Below are positions 36,361-45,264 of a stretch of DNA of 54,009 nucleotides, in pieces. Numbering within the stretch: position 1 is the stretch's first letter; each line of letters opens with the position of its first letter. Below the pieces are notes generated by a model, which worked only from the letters and a program-made list of their open reading frames with translations, was not told where the DNA came from and searched no databases. The stretch is from an uncultured Alteromonadaceae bacterium (lineage in GTDB: Bacteria > Pseudomonadota > Gammaproteobacteria > Enterobacterales > Alteromonadaceae). The stretch lies in contig CAJXMO010000024.1 of the NCBI GenBank assembly GCA_913056495.1, positions 1-54,009 of the forward strand. The letters run 5' to 3'. The position numbers and the translations under genes are program-made.

Positions 36361-36831
36361 TTATTTTCCGCTCAGATAATCCAGAACAACTTGGTGATGG
36401 TCTTTGGTTTTAAATTTATTGAATACATGCTCAACCTTGCCATCTTGATCAACCAGAAAACTGATTCTGTGGATCCCGTCGTATTCTTTACCCATAAACT
36501 TTTTTAAGCCCCAGACGCCAAAGTCATCTGCGACCTTATGATCCGGATCGGACAATAAATTAAAATTCAGTCCTTGCTTTTCAACAAAATTCGCCAGTTT
36601 TTTTGGTAAGTCAGGGCTAATACCTACTACTTGTGTATTGAGTTGGTTTAGCTCGCTGATGCTGTCTCTAAGACCACAGGCCTGCACTGTGCAACCAGGA
36701 GTGGAAGCCTTTGGGTAAAAGTAGACCAGTACTTTTCCGGTTTCCAGCAGTTGTTCTAGTTTGATGACTTCTTCGTTTTGATTTTTCAGTTCGAACTGGG
36801 GCGCTAGGTCACCCGCGGTTAATGTTTTCAT
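36361..36831 (-). CDS. bcp: Thioredoxin-dependent thiol peroxidase (Bcp/PrxQ)
   Basis: A 156-residue peroxiredoxin with FYPKASTPGCTVQACGLRD: peroxidatic Cys47 and resolving Cys52 five residues later, the PrxQ/Bcp arrangement. It reduces hydrogen peroxide and organic peroxides in the cytosol using thioredoxin. Length matches E. coli Bcp (156). It is divergent from dapA with a 285-bp gap, an arrangement seen in related bacteria. Confidence 0.96.
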   Translation of the reverse strand: MKTLTAGDLAPQFELKNQNEEVIKLEQLLETGKVLVYFYPKASTPGCTVQACGLRDSISELNQLNTQVVGISPDLPKKLANFVEKQGLNFNLLSDPDHKVADDFGVWGLKKFMGKEYDGIHRISFLVDQDGKVEHVFNKFKTKDHHQVVLDYLSGK

Positions 36832-37116
36832 GATTCGCTATCCTGTAGTCATTTATATCGTCATTAAAAATTGAAAATTATGATAACAAATTTTCATTTT
36901 GCTTGTGTAGTTTGCTGCATGAGTCACCGAACAATTCGAGTGGCGATTCTATCAGCATAAATTTTGTACTTAATTCAGCATGATTTGGCTTAACTTGAGT
37001 GGATTTATTATTTTTTCTGATAATTTTTAGATTAATTTACGACAAATTACGCTTAATTATTGTCTTTCTTTGCGCTCAACAGTACCATAGTGCGCTTGAT
37101 TTTATGGGGGCATTAA

Positions 37117-38004
37117 ATGATCCGAGGAAGTATTGTTGCGTTAATTACACCTATGCATGCAAATGGTGGGGTGGATTACCAAACACTTGAAAAATTAGTT
37201 GAGTTTCATGTTCAGTCTGGAACAGACGGTATTGTTGCTGTCGGTACAACCGGTGAATCCGCGACTTTGCCTGTCGATGAGCATGTGAAAGTTGTTGAAA
37301 CAGTGGTTAATACGGTAAACAAACGAGTTAAAGTGATTGCAGGTAATGGCGCTAATTCGACGTCTGAAGCTGTGGAACTAACTGAGCGAATGAGTGAAAT
37401 TGCCGGTATCGATGCTTTCTTGTGTGTAACACCTTATTATAACAAGCCTTCACAACGTGGTTTGATCAAGCATTTTGAGACGATTGCTAATTGCAGTGAT
37501 ATTCCTCAAATTCTTTACAATGTGCCAGGTCGAACTGCTGTTGATATGTTGCCAGCCGCTGTTGCTGAACTAAGCAAACATGACAAAATCATTGGTATTA
37601 AAGAAGCGACCGGCAGTATTGACCGTTTGCACGAAATTAAAGCTTTGGTTTCAGATGACTTTAGCCTGTTAAGTGGCGATGATGAAACCTCGCTGGCATT
37701 TTTACAGGCGGGTGGTCATGGGGTTATCTCGGTTACTGCTAATGTTGCGCCAAAAGAAGTCGCTCAAATATGTGAACTGTGCCGCCTGGGGCAGTTTGAA
37801 GAAGCTAAAGCGATTGATGAGAAAATTCTAATTTTACATCAGAAGTTATTTGTTGAATCAAATCCGGTTCCGGTTAAGTGGGCTTTATATCGAATGGGTT
37901 TAATACCTGAGTGTATTTACCGCTTACCTTTACTTGAGCCGGAACCAAATTCGAAATCGGTAATCGAACAAGCTTTACAACAATCAGGTTTTATTCATGC
38001 TTAA
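37117..38004 (+). CDS. dapA: 4-hydroxy-tetrahydrodipicolinate synthase
   Basis: A 295-residue aldolase of lysine and diaminopimelate synthesis, condensing pyruvate with aspartate semialdehyde. Schiff-base Lys162 is in IIGIKEATGS; the Thr44-Thr45 pair is in VGTTGESAT; Tyr134 is in LYNVPGRT. GGGGG seven bases before the ATG is a strong ribosome-binding site. It overlaps bamC by 8 bp if bamC starts at 37997. Confidence 0.97.
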   Translation: MIRGSIVALITPMHANGGVDYQTLEKLVEFHVQSGTDGIVAVGTTGESATLPVDEHVKVVETVVNTVNKRVKVIAGNGANSTSEAVELTERMSEIAGIDAFLCVTPYYNKPSQRGLIKHFETIANCSDIPQILYNVPGRTAVDMLPAAVAELSKHDKIIGIKEATGSIDRLHEIKALVSDDFSLLSGDDETSLAFLQAGGHGVISVTANVAPKEVAQICELCRLGQFEEAKAIDEKILILHQKLFVESNPVPVKWALYRMGLIPECIYRLPLLEPEPNSKSVIEQALQQSGFIHA

Positions 38005-39085
38005 AATGAAGCAGTTGGCTAAATGGACAAGCTTTGCAGTTATTACGGGGGCACTTGCTGCCTGTTCCGGTAAACCAAATATAGCTGACGGAGATTTTGA
38101 ATATACGCAAGCAAAATTAAAAACGCCGGTAAAAGTACCTCAAAATCTGGAACCGGCAAGCGTAAAAACCGAATATCAGGTACCAGCTTTAAACGAAGAA
38201 ACTGGTCAGTTAGGCAGTTCTGTTTCTATTTTCCCGCCTCGTTTAATTGCACCTATCGTCAATGCCAGCCATATTGATGAGCAAGACCCCAGATCAACAA
38301 TATGGTTTGAACAAACTGAGCAAATTGATAATTTAAACGAAGCCATCTGGAATGCCATTAATGGTTTTCTCGAAAAGCAAGATGTTGAGATTGCACAGTA
38401 TGATCAAGCATCACAAACACTAGAAACGGACTGGATACAGGTTAACCGAGAATCGGGTTGGTGGATGTGGCAAGAAACCCATCAGGTAGAACGTCAGAAG
38501 TTTAAATTTAGTGTGCGGATGAAACCGCATGGTCGCTCCGGTAGCCTGACTGTTGATTTGATTGAGCGTCAAGCGCTTGATAGTGATGATCCTGGTTTTA
38601 AAGTTTTTAATACTCAGGCAATTGAAACTGAAATGGTGAACTCAATTGTTGGTCATTTTGAATATCGCTTGCGCTTAGATGCTGAAAATCGCAGAACTCA
38701 ATATGTTCAAGGTTTTACAACAGAACAAGGGGCTGCACCAAACGGGGATAAAGCATTTATTCTGAACGCGCCTTATGAGCATGCTTGGATCCGTATGATT
38801 GATGCGCTCGATTATTATGAACTTGTGGTCACCGACTTAAATAAGATTCAGGGGCGCATTTATGCGTTGGTTAAGTCTGACAATACTGGCTTCTGGTCTA
38901 ACCTATTCGGAAGCTCAGACAATACGTTAGGCCTTAAAAAAGGCAACTATGTGATTGAAGTAATCCGTGGCGGTGAACAAACAGCCGTGGTATTTAATGA
39001 TATTACACTGGATCCGATAGAAGAGAAGCAGCTTGAGCAGGTTTATGAAAAACTGGCCGAGCGTTTAGCTGAAAACCTGGATTAA
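37997..39085 (+). CDS. bamC: Outer membrane assembly lipoprotein BamC
   Basis: A 362-residue lipoprotein. The signal peptide ends in a lipobox TGALAACS, with Cys23 the likely lipidated residue. The unstructured segment after it (KPNIADGDFEYTQAKLKTPVKVP) is the region that contacts BamD, followed by two helix-grip domains. BamC is a component of the BAM complex that inserts beta-barrel proteins. CAGG eight bases before the ATG supports this start; a second ATG at 38006 right after the dapA stop is possible and would give three fewer residues. The dapA-bamC order is standard in gammaproteobacteria. Confidence 0.93.
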   Translation: MLKMKQLAKWTSFAVITGALAACSGKPNIADGDFEYTQAKLKTPVKVPQNLEPASVKTEYQVPALNEETGQLGSSVSIFPPRLIAPIVNASHIDEQDPRSTIWFEQTEQIDNLNEAIWNAINGFLEKQDVEIAQYDQASQTLETDWIQVNRESGWWMWQETHQVERQKFKFSVRMKPHGRSGSLTVDLIERQALDSDDPGFKVFNTQAIETEMVNSIVGHFEYRLRLDAENRRTQYVQGFTTEQGAAPNGDKAFILNAPYEHAWIRMIDALDYYELVVTDLNKIQGRIYALVKSDNTGFWSNLFGSSDNTLGLKKGNYVIEVIRGGEQTAVVFNDITLDPIEEKQLEQVYEKLAERLAENLD

Positions 39086-39130
39086 TACCTAAATTTTTTA
39101 AGCGTCCGCTGAGCCTTAAAATACACTAAT

Positions 39131-39164
39131 AAAAAAGCCGAAGTTTTGATACTTCGGCTTTTTT
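39131..39164. terminator. Strong bidirectional terminator after bamC
   Basis: Perfect 14-bp inverted repeat built on AAAAAAGCCGAAGT with a 6-base TTTGAT loop, A-run on one side and T-run on the other. It lies between bamC and the convergent DUF481 gene. Confidence 0.93.
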
Positions 39165-39185
39165 ATTTACGAAAAAGAAAACTGA

Positions 39186-40034
39186 TTAGAAGTTATAGAC
39201 GAGCGTAATAGTATTACGCTTATCATCATTTTCTATACCTTCGTTGATATTCTTACGATTTTTAACCGCAGCTTTAAGTGACAAGGATCCATTAACCTGC
39301 ATAGTTAAGGCAGTTTCAAAAACTGATTTTGAGTTATCTGAACCTTTTTCAATAGAGTAAGCTGATTTGAAATTAATATTTTCCATCAGTTTGCGTTGGT
39401 AGGTGATAGCACCACGCCATATCATTTGTTTACGGTTTTCATTATCGGCTGTTGGATAGGTGATTTCACCATTCTCATCCAGCATAATATCACCGCCTTT
39501 ATAGGTTCTTTCACCGGCTTCGTTGGTGTACACTTTCAGACTGTCAAAAGCGTAACCCGGACCTATAGATAAATCCAAAAAGCCAGTTTTGGAATCCAGA
39601 ACTCGGGTATTGTAACCGGTCGCAATTGATGTTTGATAATGAAAATCAGAAAAGCGATCTGATTCATAAGATACGAACGCTAGTATCGCATCTCCAGAGT
39701 CATTCACTTTAAAGTTAGTTTGCGCTGAGGCTGAGTATTTTTCTTTTGTGGTTTCTTTGGTTTTTTTTAATTCGCCGCTTTCTGTTTCATAAACAATTTC
39801 ATCTTGTTTAAACACAGATTCAAACGAAAACTGGTTACGCAAAGATTCTGTTTCATTGCCCAGATCGAGTTTGACAATAGTTGAAGTGGTATCATTATTA
39901 TTGGTACTCGAAGTCATGATATAGCCCAGTTCGACTGAGGCTACAAACGTCCCTAGTTTGTCCTGCTCCTTATTAGCCAATGCCACCTGGCTTGATAATA
40001 AACAAGCTGTGGCGAGTAATAGTTTAGATTTCAT
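39186..40034 (-). CDS. DUF481-family outer membrane beta-barrel protein
   Basis: A 282-residue protein with a signal peptide cut near VALANKEQ. The rest is alternating beta-strand sequence with an aromatic C-terminal residue (ITLVYNF), the usual BAM-recognition end. The domain matches DUF481 (YdiY-like): a GYIMTSSTNNNDTTSTIVKLDLG start, GYNTRVLDSKTGFLDLSIGPGYAF in the middle and AVKNRKNI near the end. Function of the family is unknown. It is convergent with bamC; the upstream region shows only a weak ribosome-binding site. Confidence 0.83.
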   Translation of the reverse strand: MKSKLLLATACLLSSQVALANKEQDKLGTFVASVELGYIMTSSTNNNDTTSTIVKLDLGNETESLRNQFSFESVFKQDEIVYETESGELKKTKETTKEKYSASAQTNFKVNDSGDAILAFVSYESDRFSDFHYQTSIATGYNTRVLDSKTGFLDLSIGPGYAFDSLKVYTNEAGERTYKGGDIMLDENGEITYPTADNENRKQMIWRGAITYQRKLMENINFKSAYSIEKGSDNSKSVFETALTMQVNGSLSLKAAVKNRKNINEGIENDDKRNTITLVYNF

Positions 40035-40154
40035 TATTCAATCGTATTTTTTATAGGTTTTAAGGTTTAAGCAAAACGCAATTCTAAAGACTTCTGCTTA
40101 AACCTCAATGGTTACAACGATATTTTTCTATCTCACGGCTTATTCTTTTGTAAA

Positions 40155-41162
40155 TTAAACCTGGTAATAAGCGCGATACCAGTCTACAAATGCTTTGACG
40201 CCATCTTCCACTTTAACTTGTGGTTTATGCCCGGTTACAGATTGCAAATCCTGAGTATCAGCCCAGGTTTGATGAACATCTCCCGGTTGCATGGGCATCA
40301 TATTTTTTTGTGCCTCTATGCCAACGGCTTTTTCAATTGCAGTAATAAAATCCATGAGCTGGACCGGGGAGCCATTGCCTATGTTGTAAACATGATAAGG
40401 CGCAGAACTGTCTTTAGCCCCACTGGTTTGTGCCGTCCAGTCCGGATTTGCAACCGGAGGTTTGTCTGCCACACGTAAAATGCCTTCAACAATATCATCA
40501 ATATAGGTGAAGTCGCGCGCCATATTGCCATTATTGTATACATCGATGGCTTTGCCTTCCAAAATGGCTTTGGTAAATTTAAATAAAGCCATATCAGGCC
40601 GGCCCCAAGGGCCATATACGGTAAAGAACCGTAAACCCGATGTGGGAATACCATATAAATGTGAGTAGGTATGACTCATGAGTTCATTTGATTTTTTGGT
40701 TGCGGCATATAATGAAACCGGATGATCAACCGCATCAGATGTATCAAAAGGCATCTTTTCGTTGAGCCCGTATACAGAACTGGATGAAGCATAAACCAGA
40801 TGTTGAATATTGTGATGACGACAACCTTCCAAAATGGTCAGGTGGCCGATGAGATTAGAATCTGCATACGCAAATGGATTGTCGATTGAATAACGCACCC
40901 CCGCTTGTGCCGCCAAGTGAATGACTTGGTCAAACGCTTCTTTTGCAAAGAGTTCAGCTATTCCTTCGCGATCGGCCAGATCAATAAATTTAAAAGTAAA
41001 ATTATCTTCACTATCGAGCTGTTTTAATCTGTCCTTTTTCAATTGAACTTCGTAATAATCATTCAGATTATCCAGACCGATAACCTGATGACCTTGCGAC
41101 AATAGTTTCTGGGCCGTATGAAAGCCAATGAATCCGGCTGCACCTGTGACTAAATATTTCAT
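40155..41162 (-). CDS. UDP-glucuronate 4-epimerase-type NAD-dependent epimerase
   Basis: A 335-residue short-chain dehydrogenase/reductase-type sugar epimerase. The NAD-binding GxxGxxG is TGAAGFIGFH (residues 6-15), catalytic Tyr and Lys lie in YAATKK, and FFTVYGPWGRPDMA is diagnostic of UDP-glucuronate epimerases (CapI/Uge type). It would interconvert UDP-glucuronate and UDP-galacturonate for capsule or LPS. It follows galE by 6 bp, so the two form one unit supplying UDP-galactose and UDP-galacturonate. Substrate choice is inferred from family motif. Confidence 0.88.
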   Translation of the reverse strand: MKYLVTGAAGFIGFHTAQKLLSQGHQVIGLDNLNDYYEVQLKKDRLKQLDSEDNFTFKFIDLADREGIAELFAKEAFDQVIHLAAQAGVRYSIDNPFAYADSNLIGHLTILEGCRHHNIQHLVYASSSSVYGLNEKMPFDTSDAVDHPVSLYAATKKSNELMSHTYSHLYGIPTSGLRFFTVYGPWGRPDMALFKFTKAILEGKAIDVYNNGNMARDFTYIDDIVEGILRVADKPPVANPDWTAQTSGAKDSSAPYHVYNIGNGSPVQLMDFITAIEKAVGIEAQKNMMPMQPGDVHQTWADTQDLQSVTGHKPQVKVEDGVKAFVDWYRAYYQV

Positions 41163-41168
41163 TGAATG

Positions 41169-42191
41169 TTAATCCTTATAGCCGTTTGGATTATTTTTTT
41201 GCCAGCGCCAACTGTCTTTACACATACGCTTTAAATCAAATTGCGCTGTCCAGCCAAGGTCATTTTTTGCTGCACTTGCATCTGCGTAACAGGCTGCAAT
41301 ATCACCCGGACGTCTGTCTACAATTTGATGCGGAATGGGTTGACCGGACACTTCGGCAAATGTATTTGCCATTTCCAGTACTGAATAGCCGACACCTGTA
41401 CCTAGGTTATAAGTAAAGACTCCCGCATCTGTTTTTAATTTTTCTAATGCTTTTAAATGCCCTAAAGCAAGATCCACAACGTGAATATAATCACGTACAC
41501 CTGTGCCATCTTTTGTATTATAGTCATTGCCAAATATGCTGAGTGTATCGCGGCGGCCAACGGCTACTTGAGTAATAAACGGCATCAGATTATTTGGAAT
41601 ACCATTAGGGTCTTCGCCAATTAGGCCGGATTCGTGCGCACCAATTGGATTAAAGTAACGTAAAATGACGATACGCCAGCTAGGATCGGATTCTGACAGA
41701 TCTCGCAATATTTCTTCTATCATTAATTTAGAGTGACCATACGCGTTAGTCGGTAAACCGGTAGGCATGCTCTCTAATAAAGGCAATGCCTGAGGATCGC
41801 CGTAAACCGTTGCGGATGAGCTAAACACCAAAGATTTTACATTATACTCAGCCATGACCTGACACAGAGTAATCGTGCCGGTTACATTGTTATGATAATA
41901 GGTCAACGGGATTTGAGTACTCTCACCAACCGCTTTTAAACCTGCAAAGTGAATCACTGCGTCAATTTGGTTATGTTTAAAAATTTGGCTCAGAGCAGCT
42001 TTGTCTAAAATATCGGCTTGAAAAAATACCACATGTTTGCCGGTAATTTTTTTGACTCTTTCCAGTGCCTCTTCTGATGCATTGCTCAGGTTATCTACAA
42101 CAATTACCTGATCGCCCTGATTTAATAATTCTAAAACAGTGTGGCTGCCGATATAGCCTGCGCCACCTGTTACCAAAATTGTCGAGCTCAT
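41169..42191 (-). CDS. galE: UDP-glucose 4-epimerase
   Basis: A 340-residue epimerase of the Leloir pathway. NAD site VTGGAGYIGSHT (residues 7-18), LVFSSSATVYG, catalytic YGHSK tyrosine and lysine, and RYFNPIGAHESGLIGEDP are all GalE signatures. It interconverts UDP-glucose and UDP-galactose. No galT or galK is adjacent; the partner is the UDP-glucuronate epimerase, so the role is likely polysaccharide precursor supply. It is divergent from the nitrate operon across a 536-bp control region. Confidence 0.95.
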   Translation of the reverse strand: MSSTILVTGGAGYIGSHTVLELLNQGDQVIVVDNLSNASEEALERVKKITGKHVVFFQADILDKAALSQIFKHNQIDAVIHFAGLKAVGESTQIPLTYYHNNVTGTITLCQVMAEYNVKSLVFSSSATVYGDPQALPLLESMPTGLPTNAYGHSKLMIEEILRDLSESDPSWRIVILRYFNPIGAHESGLIGEDPNGIPNNLMPFITQVAVGRRDTLSIFGNDYNTKDGTGVRDYIHVVDLALGHLKALEKLKTDAGVFTYNLGTGVGYSVLEMANTFAEVSGQPIPHQIVDRRPGDIAACYADASAAKNDLGWTAQFDLKRMCKDSWRWQKNNPNGYKD

Positions 42192-42464
42192 AATTTGTCC
42201 TGTATTTAAGCTGGTTATTATTTGTTTATGGATAATTAGAATACGCTTGAAAGGTTATTTTGCTTAATCCGCTATTCAGTTTTATTTTAATGCACTACCC
42301 ACAGTCATGGTGCTTAGTTCAACACGCTCTAAAGAAGTTTCTTTTTATTTATCGGCTTTTTATGCAGTAAAACGCCTGTTTAAATTGAAACAGCCCCTAG
42401 TTTACCCAAATATTTTTGATAAGGCTAAATAAAAGCCAAGTTAAAGTGCATGCTTAACAAATTT

Positions 42465-42481
42465 TGCACCGATATGGATTT
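42465..42481 (+). promoter_or_regulatory. Candidate NtrC-type enhancer site
   Basis: TGCACC-gatat-GGATTT has a perfect left half and correct five-base spacing for the NtrC consensus (TGCACC-N5-GGTGCA), but a poor right half. It lies about 100-117 bp upstream of the predicted sigma-54 start, a typical enhancer distance. Confidence 0.35.
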
Positions 42482-42554
42482 TATTTATTTGCATCAGTTT
42501 GCGTAAATTCTAAAGTTTAAGTTTAAGTTTATGATTTTTATTGAATAATTAATT

Positions 42555-42571
42555 TTGGCACAGCGGTTGCT
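42555..42571 (+). promoter_or_regulatory. Sigma-54 (RpoN) promoter of the nitrate assimilation operon
   Basis: TTGGCACAGCGGTTGCT matches the -24/-12 consensus TGGCAC-N5-TTGCW exactly in its core, with GG at 42557-42558 and GC at 42569-42570. Transcription should begin near 42582, giving a leader of about 146 nt before nrtA. Confidence 0.82.
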
Positions 42572-42622
42572 ATCATCTCTTATGTCAACGGTGACACTCA
42601 ATAAAAAGTAAATAGCAAAATT

Positions 42623-42639
42623 TGATTGCCAGCCAATCA
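42623..42639 (+). promoter_or_regulatory. First hairpin of the nrt leader RNA
   Basis: TGATTG / CAATCA with a CCAGC loop, 22 nt before the terminator stem. Its place fits the recognition hairpin of an antitermination system such as NasR, but the five-base loop differs from the hexaloop bound by ANTAR proteins. Confidence 0.45.
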
Positions 42640-42660
42640 GGTTTCGCATAGGCAAAGAAG

Positions 42661-42709
42661 CCCACGCCATAACTGCATTCGCATGCAGTTTCGGCGTGGG
42701 TTTTTTTTT
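42661..42709 (+). terminator. Attenuator-like terminator in the nrt leader
   Basis: Stem CCCACGCC / GGCGTGGG, extended inward by AACTGCAT / ATGCAGTT on a TCGC loop, then nine T residues, ending 18 bp before the nrtA start codon. A full-strength intrinsic terminator inside a leader implies conditional readthrough. Nitrate-responsive antitermination by a NasR-like protein is the precedent in Klebsiella. Confidence 0.88.
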
Positions 42710-42727
42710 GGGAAATTGGAGAGATAA

Positions 42728-44116
42728 ATGAATTTAACATCAAAGTTGATGCAAAGTTTTAAATCAATGTCGGTAGCGGTTTCAATGGTCGCTGGGTTAA
42801 GTGTTTCTGCAGCAAGTGTTGCTCAGGAAATTGGTTGGCCTGAAAAAGAAGAATTAAAATTTGGCTTTATCAAATTAACGGATATGGCACCATTGGCTGT
42901 AGCTTATGAAAAAGGCTACTTCGAAGAAGAAGGTTTGTATGTGACGCTAGAAGCACAAGCGAACTGGAAAGTATTGTTAGACAGAGTAATTGATGGCCAA
43001 CTTGATGGGGCACACATGTTGGCGGGTCAACCTTTAGGGGCAACAATCGGATTCGGTACCAAAGCCGATATTATTACCGCTTTCAGCATGGACTTAAACG
43101 GTAATGCAATCACAGTGTCAAACGACATCTGGAAACAGATGAAGCAGCATGTACCACATGAAAACGGTAAACCTGTTCACCCAATTAAAGCTGATGCGCT
43201 TAAACCTGTTGTTGAAAAATATAAAGCTCAGGGTAAACCATTTAACATGGGTATGGTATTCCCGGTCTCAACGCACAACTATGAATTAAGATACTGGTTA
43301 GCAGCCGGTGGTATTCACCCAGGTTATTATGCACCTGAAAAAGGTGATACGAGTGGTCAGTTAAAAGCTGATGCCTTATTGTCTGTAACGCCGCCACCAC
43401 AAATGCCTTCTACGATGGAAGCGGGCACTATCTATGGATATTGTGTAGGTGAACCTTGGAACCAGCAAGCTGTGTTTAAAGGCATTGGTGTTCCGGTTGT
43501 GACTGACTATGAGATCTGGAAAGACAATCCTGAAAAAGTATTCGGCGTCAGTAAATCTTGGGCTGAAGAATATCCAAATACTCACATCCGTGTTGTTAAA
43601 GCTATGATACGTGCAGCTATGTGGTTAGATGCAAACAATAATGCTAACCGCCCTGAAGCTGTAAAAATCTTATCTAAAAGCCAGTACGTTGGTGCTGACT
43701 ATGATGTTATCGCAAACAGTATGACAGGTACCTTTGAGTACGAAAAAGGGGACAAACGTGAAGTGCCTGATTTCAACGTATTCTTCCGTTATAACGCTAC
43801 CTATCCGTACTACTCAGATGCTATCTGGTACCTGACACAAATGCGTCGTTGGGGTCAGATTGCAGATAAAAAATCTGATGACTGGTACAAGGATATCGCT
43901 AAAAAAGTTTATCGCCCTGATATTTATGCAAAAGCAGCAAAAGCTCTGATTGCCGAAGGTAAAGCAAACGCTGCAGATTTCCCTGATTTTGCATCTGAGT
44001 CTGGCTTTAAACCTGCACAAACGCACTTCATTGACAATATTGTTTATGACGGTAGCCAGCCTAATGCGTACTTAGAGAAATTTGCAATTGGTCTGAAAGG
44101 CGATAGCAAACTCTAA
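42728..44116 (+). CDS. nrtA: Nitrate ABC transporter substrate-binding protein
   Basis: A 462-residue periplasmic binding protein of the NrtA/CmpA/NasF family with a signal peptide cut near SVAQEIGWP. The mature part starts LKFGFIKLTDMAPLAVAYEKGYF, the classic NrtA opening, and includes YGYCVGEPWNQQAV. It captures nitrate or nitrite for the inner-membrane permease. GGAGAGATAA provides the ribosome-binding site. First gene after the leader terminator and probably the most abundant product, since an intercistronic hairpin follows it. Confidence 0.93.
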   Translation: MNLTSKLMQSFKSMSVAVSMVAGLSVSAASVAQEIGWPEKEELKFGFIKLTDMAPLAVAYEKGYFEEEGLYVTLEAQANWKVLLDRVIDGQLDGAHMLAGQPLGATIGFGTKADIITAFSMDLNGNAITVSNDIWKQMKQHVPHENGKPVHPIKADALKPVVEKYKAQGKPFNMGMVFPVSTHNYELRYWLAAGGIHPGYYAPEKGDTSGQLKADALLSVTPPPQMPSTMEAGTIYGYCVGEPWNQQAVFKGIGVPVVTDYEIWKDNPEKVFGVSKSWAEEYPNTHIRVVKAMIRAAMWLDANNNANRPEAVKILSKSQYVGADYDVIANSMTGTFEYEKGDKREVPDFNVFFRYNATYPYYSDAIWYLTQMRRWGQIADKKSDDWYKDIAKKVYRPDIYAKAAKALIAEGKANAADFPDFASESGFKPAQTHFIDNIVYDGSQPNAYLEKFAIGLKGDSKL

Positions 44117-44128
44117 AAATGTTATACC

Positions 44129-44161
44129 AACCTCAATTCAGCGCTTTGCTGGATTGAGGTT
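44129..44161 (+). repeat. Intercistronic hairpin between nrtA and nrtB
   Basis: AACCTCAATTCAGC / GCTGGATTGAGGTT, 14-bp arms with one mismatch (G-T wobble in RNA) around GCTTT. No T-run follows, so it more likely stabilises the nrtA message than terminates it. Confidence 0.65.
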
Positions 44162-44230
44162 AAACCAGACGGCAATGGGGTCGTCCAATATTCAACTTCG
44201 GGTTGATAGCAAAGTTGTTAGGAGTTTCTT

Positions 44231-45226
44231 ATGTTAAAAACAGCAAATTTAAGCAAAGTCACTGCATTGGAGATAAAAAGCGCCGTGAATACTGATTTTG
44301 TTAAAAAAGCGACCAATATCTTATTATTACCCATGATTGGTTTAACGATTTTTCTATTCTTGTGGCATATAGCTGCAAAAAATATAGATACTTCGTTAGG
44401 GCAATTTCCCGGACCGAGTCATGTGCTAGAGCAAGCGAATACCTTAGTTGATGAGCACTTTAATGAGCGTGAAAAAGCAGATGCATTTTACGAACGACAA
44501 GAAAAAAGAAATGCAGCACGAGTCGCTCAGGACCCAACTTATGAAGCAAAAATTCGTCCTTACACGGGTAAACCAACTTTTGTTGACCAAATCTGGACTA
44601 GTTTATACACAGTTATGGTTGGCTTTTTAATTGCGTCACTAATTGCTGTTCCACTCGGGATTTTATGTGGTTTAAGTCAAAATGCTTATGCTGCAATTAA
44701 CCCGCTTATCCAATTATTTAAACCAGTTTCACCACTCGCATGGTTGCCACTGGTCACTATGGTGGTTAGCGCACTATATGTGTCTGATGATCCAATGTTT
44801 TCAAAGTCTTTTTTAACTTCGGCATTTACCGTTAGTTTATGCTGTTTATGGCCAACGCTAGTCAACACGGCTGTAGGTGTATCCGGTATTAATAAAGATC
44901 TAATTAATGTCAGTAAAGTATTAACACTGAGCAAGTGGGCTCACATTATCAAAATCGTTTTACCTTCTTCTATACCAATGATTTTCACCGGCTTACGTTT
45001 GTCTTTAGGTATCGGCTGGATGGTATTAATCGCCGCAGAAATGCTGGCACAAAACCCGGGATTAGGTAAGTTTGTTTGGGATGAGTTCCAAAACGGTAGC
45101 TCAGATTCTTTAGCACGTATCATGGTTGCAGTATTAGTGATAGGTATGATTGGTTTTATGCTCGACAGACTGATGCTGACCGTTCAGCGCTATGTCAGCT
45201 GGGATAAATCAGCCACATTACGATAA
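44231..45226 (+). CDS. nrtB: Nitrate ABC transporter permease
   Basis: A 331-residue inner-membrane permease of the NrtB/NasE/TauC-like family. A first helix (LLLPMIGLTIFLFLWHIAAK) is followed by a long polar stretch (residues ~55-115), then the BPD_transp_1 core starting QIWTSLYTVMVGFLIASLIAVPLGIL. The coupling-helix region is VLTLSKWAHIIKIVLPSSIPMIFTGLRLSLG, which docks on the ATPase. AGGAG six bases before the ATG is a strong ribosome-binding site. Confidence 0.93.
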   Translation: MLKTANLSKVTALEIKSAVNTDFVKKATNILLLPMIGLTIFLFLWHIAAKNIDTSLGQFPGPSHVLEQANTLVDEHFNEREKADAFYERQEKRNAARVAQDPTYEAKIRPYTGKPTFVDQIWTSLYTVMVGFLIASLIAVPLGILCGLSQNAYAAINPLIQLFKPVSPLAWLPLVTMVVSALYVSDDPMFSKSFLTSAFTVSLCCLWPTLVNTAVGVSGINKDLINVSKVLTLSKWAHIIKIVLPSSIPMIFTGLRLSLGIGWMVLIAAEMLAQNPGLGKFVWDEFQNGSSDSLARIMVAVLVIGMIGFMLDRLMLTVQRYVSWDKSATLR

Positions 45227-45264
45227 TCATAAAGTTAAATAACGAACAGAATTTGGAAACGACT

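Noticed and set aside
42291..42314. TGCAC...GGTGC inverted words as a second NtrC site
   Set aside because: The half-sites are about seven bases too far apart for the NtrC consensus.
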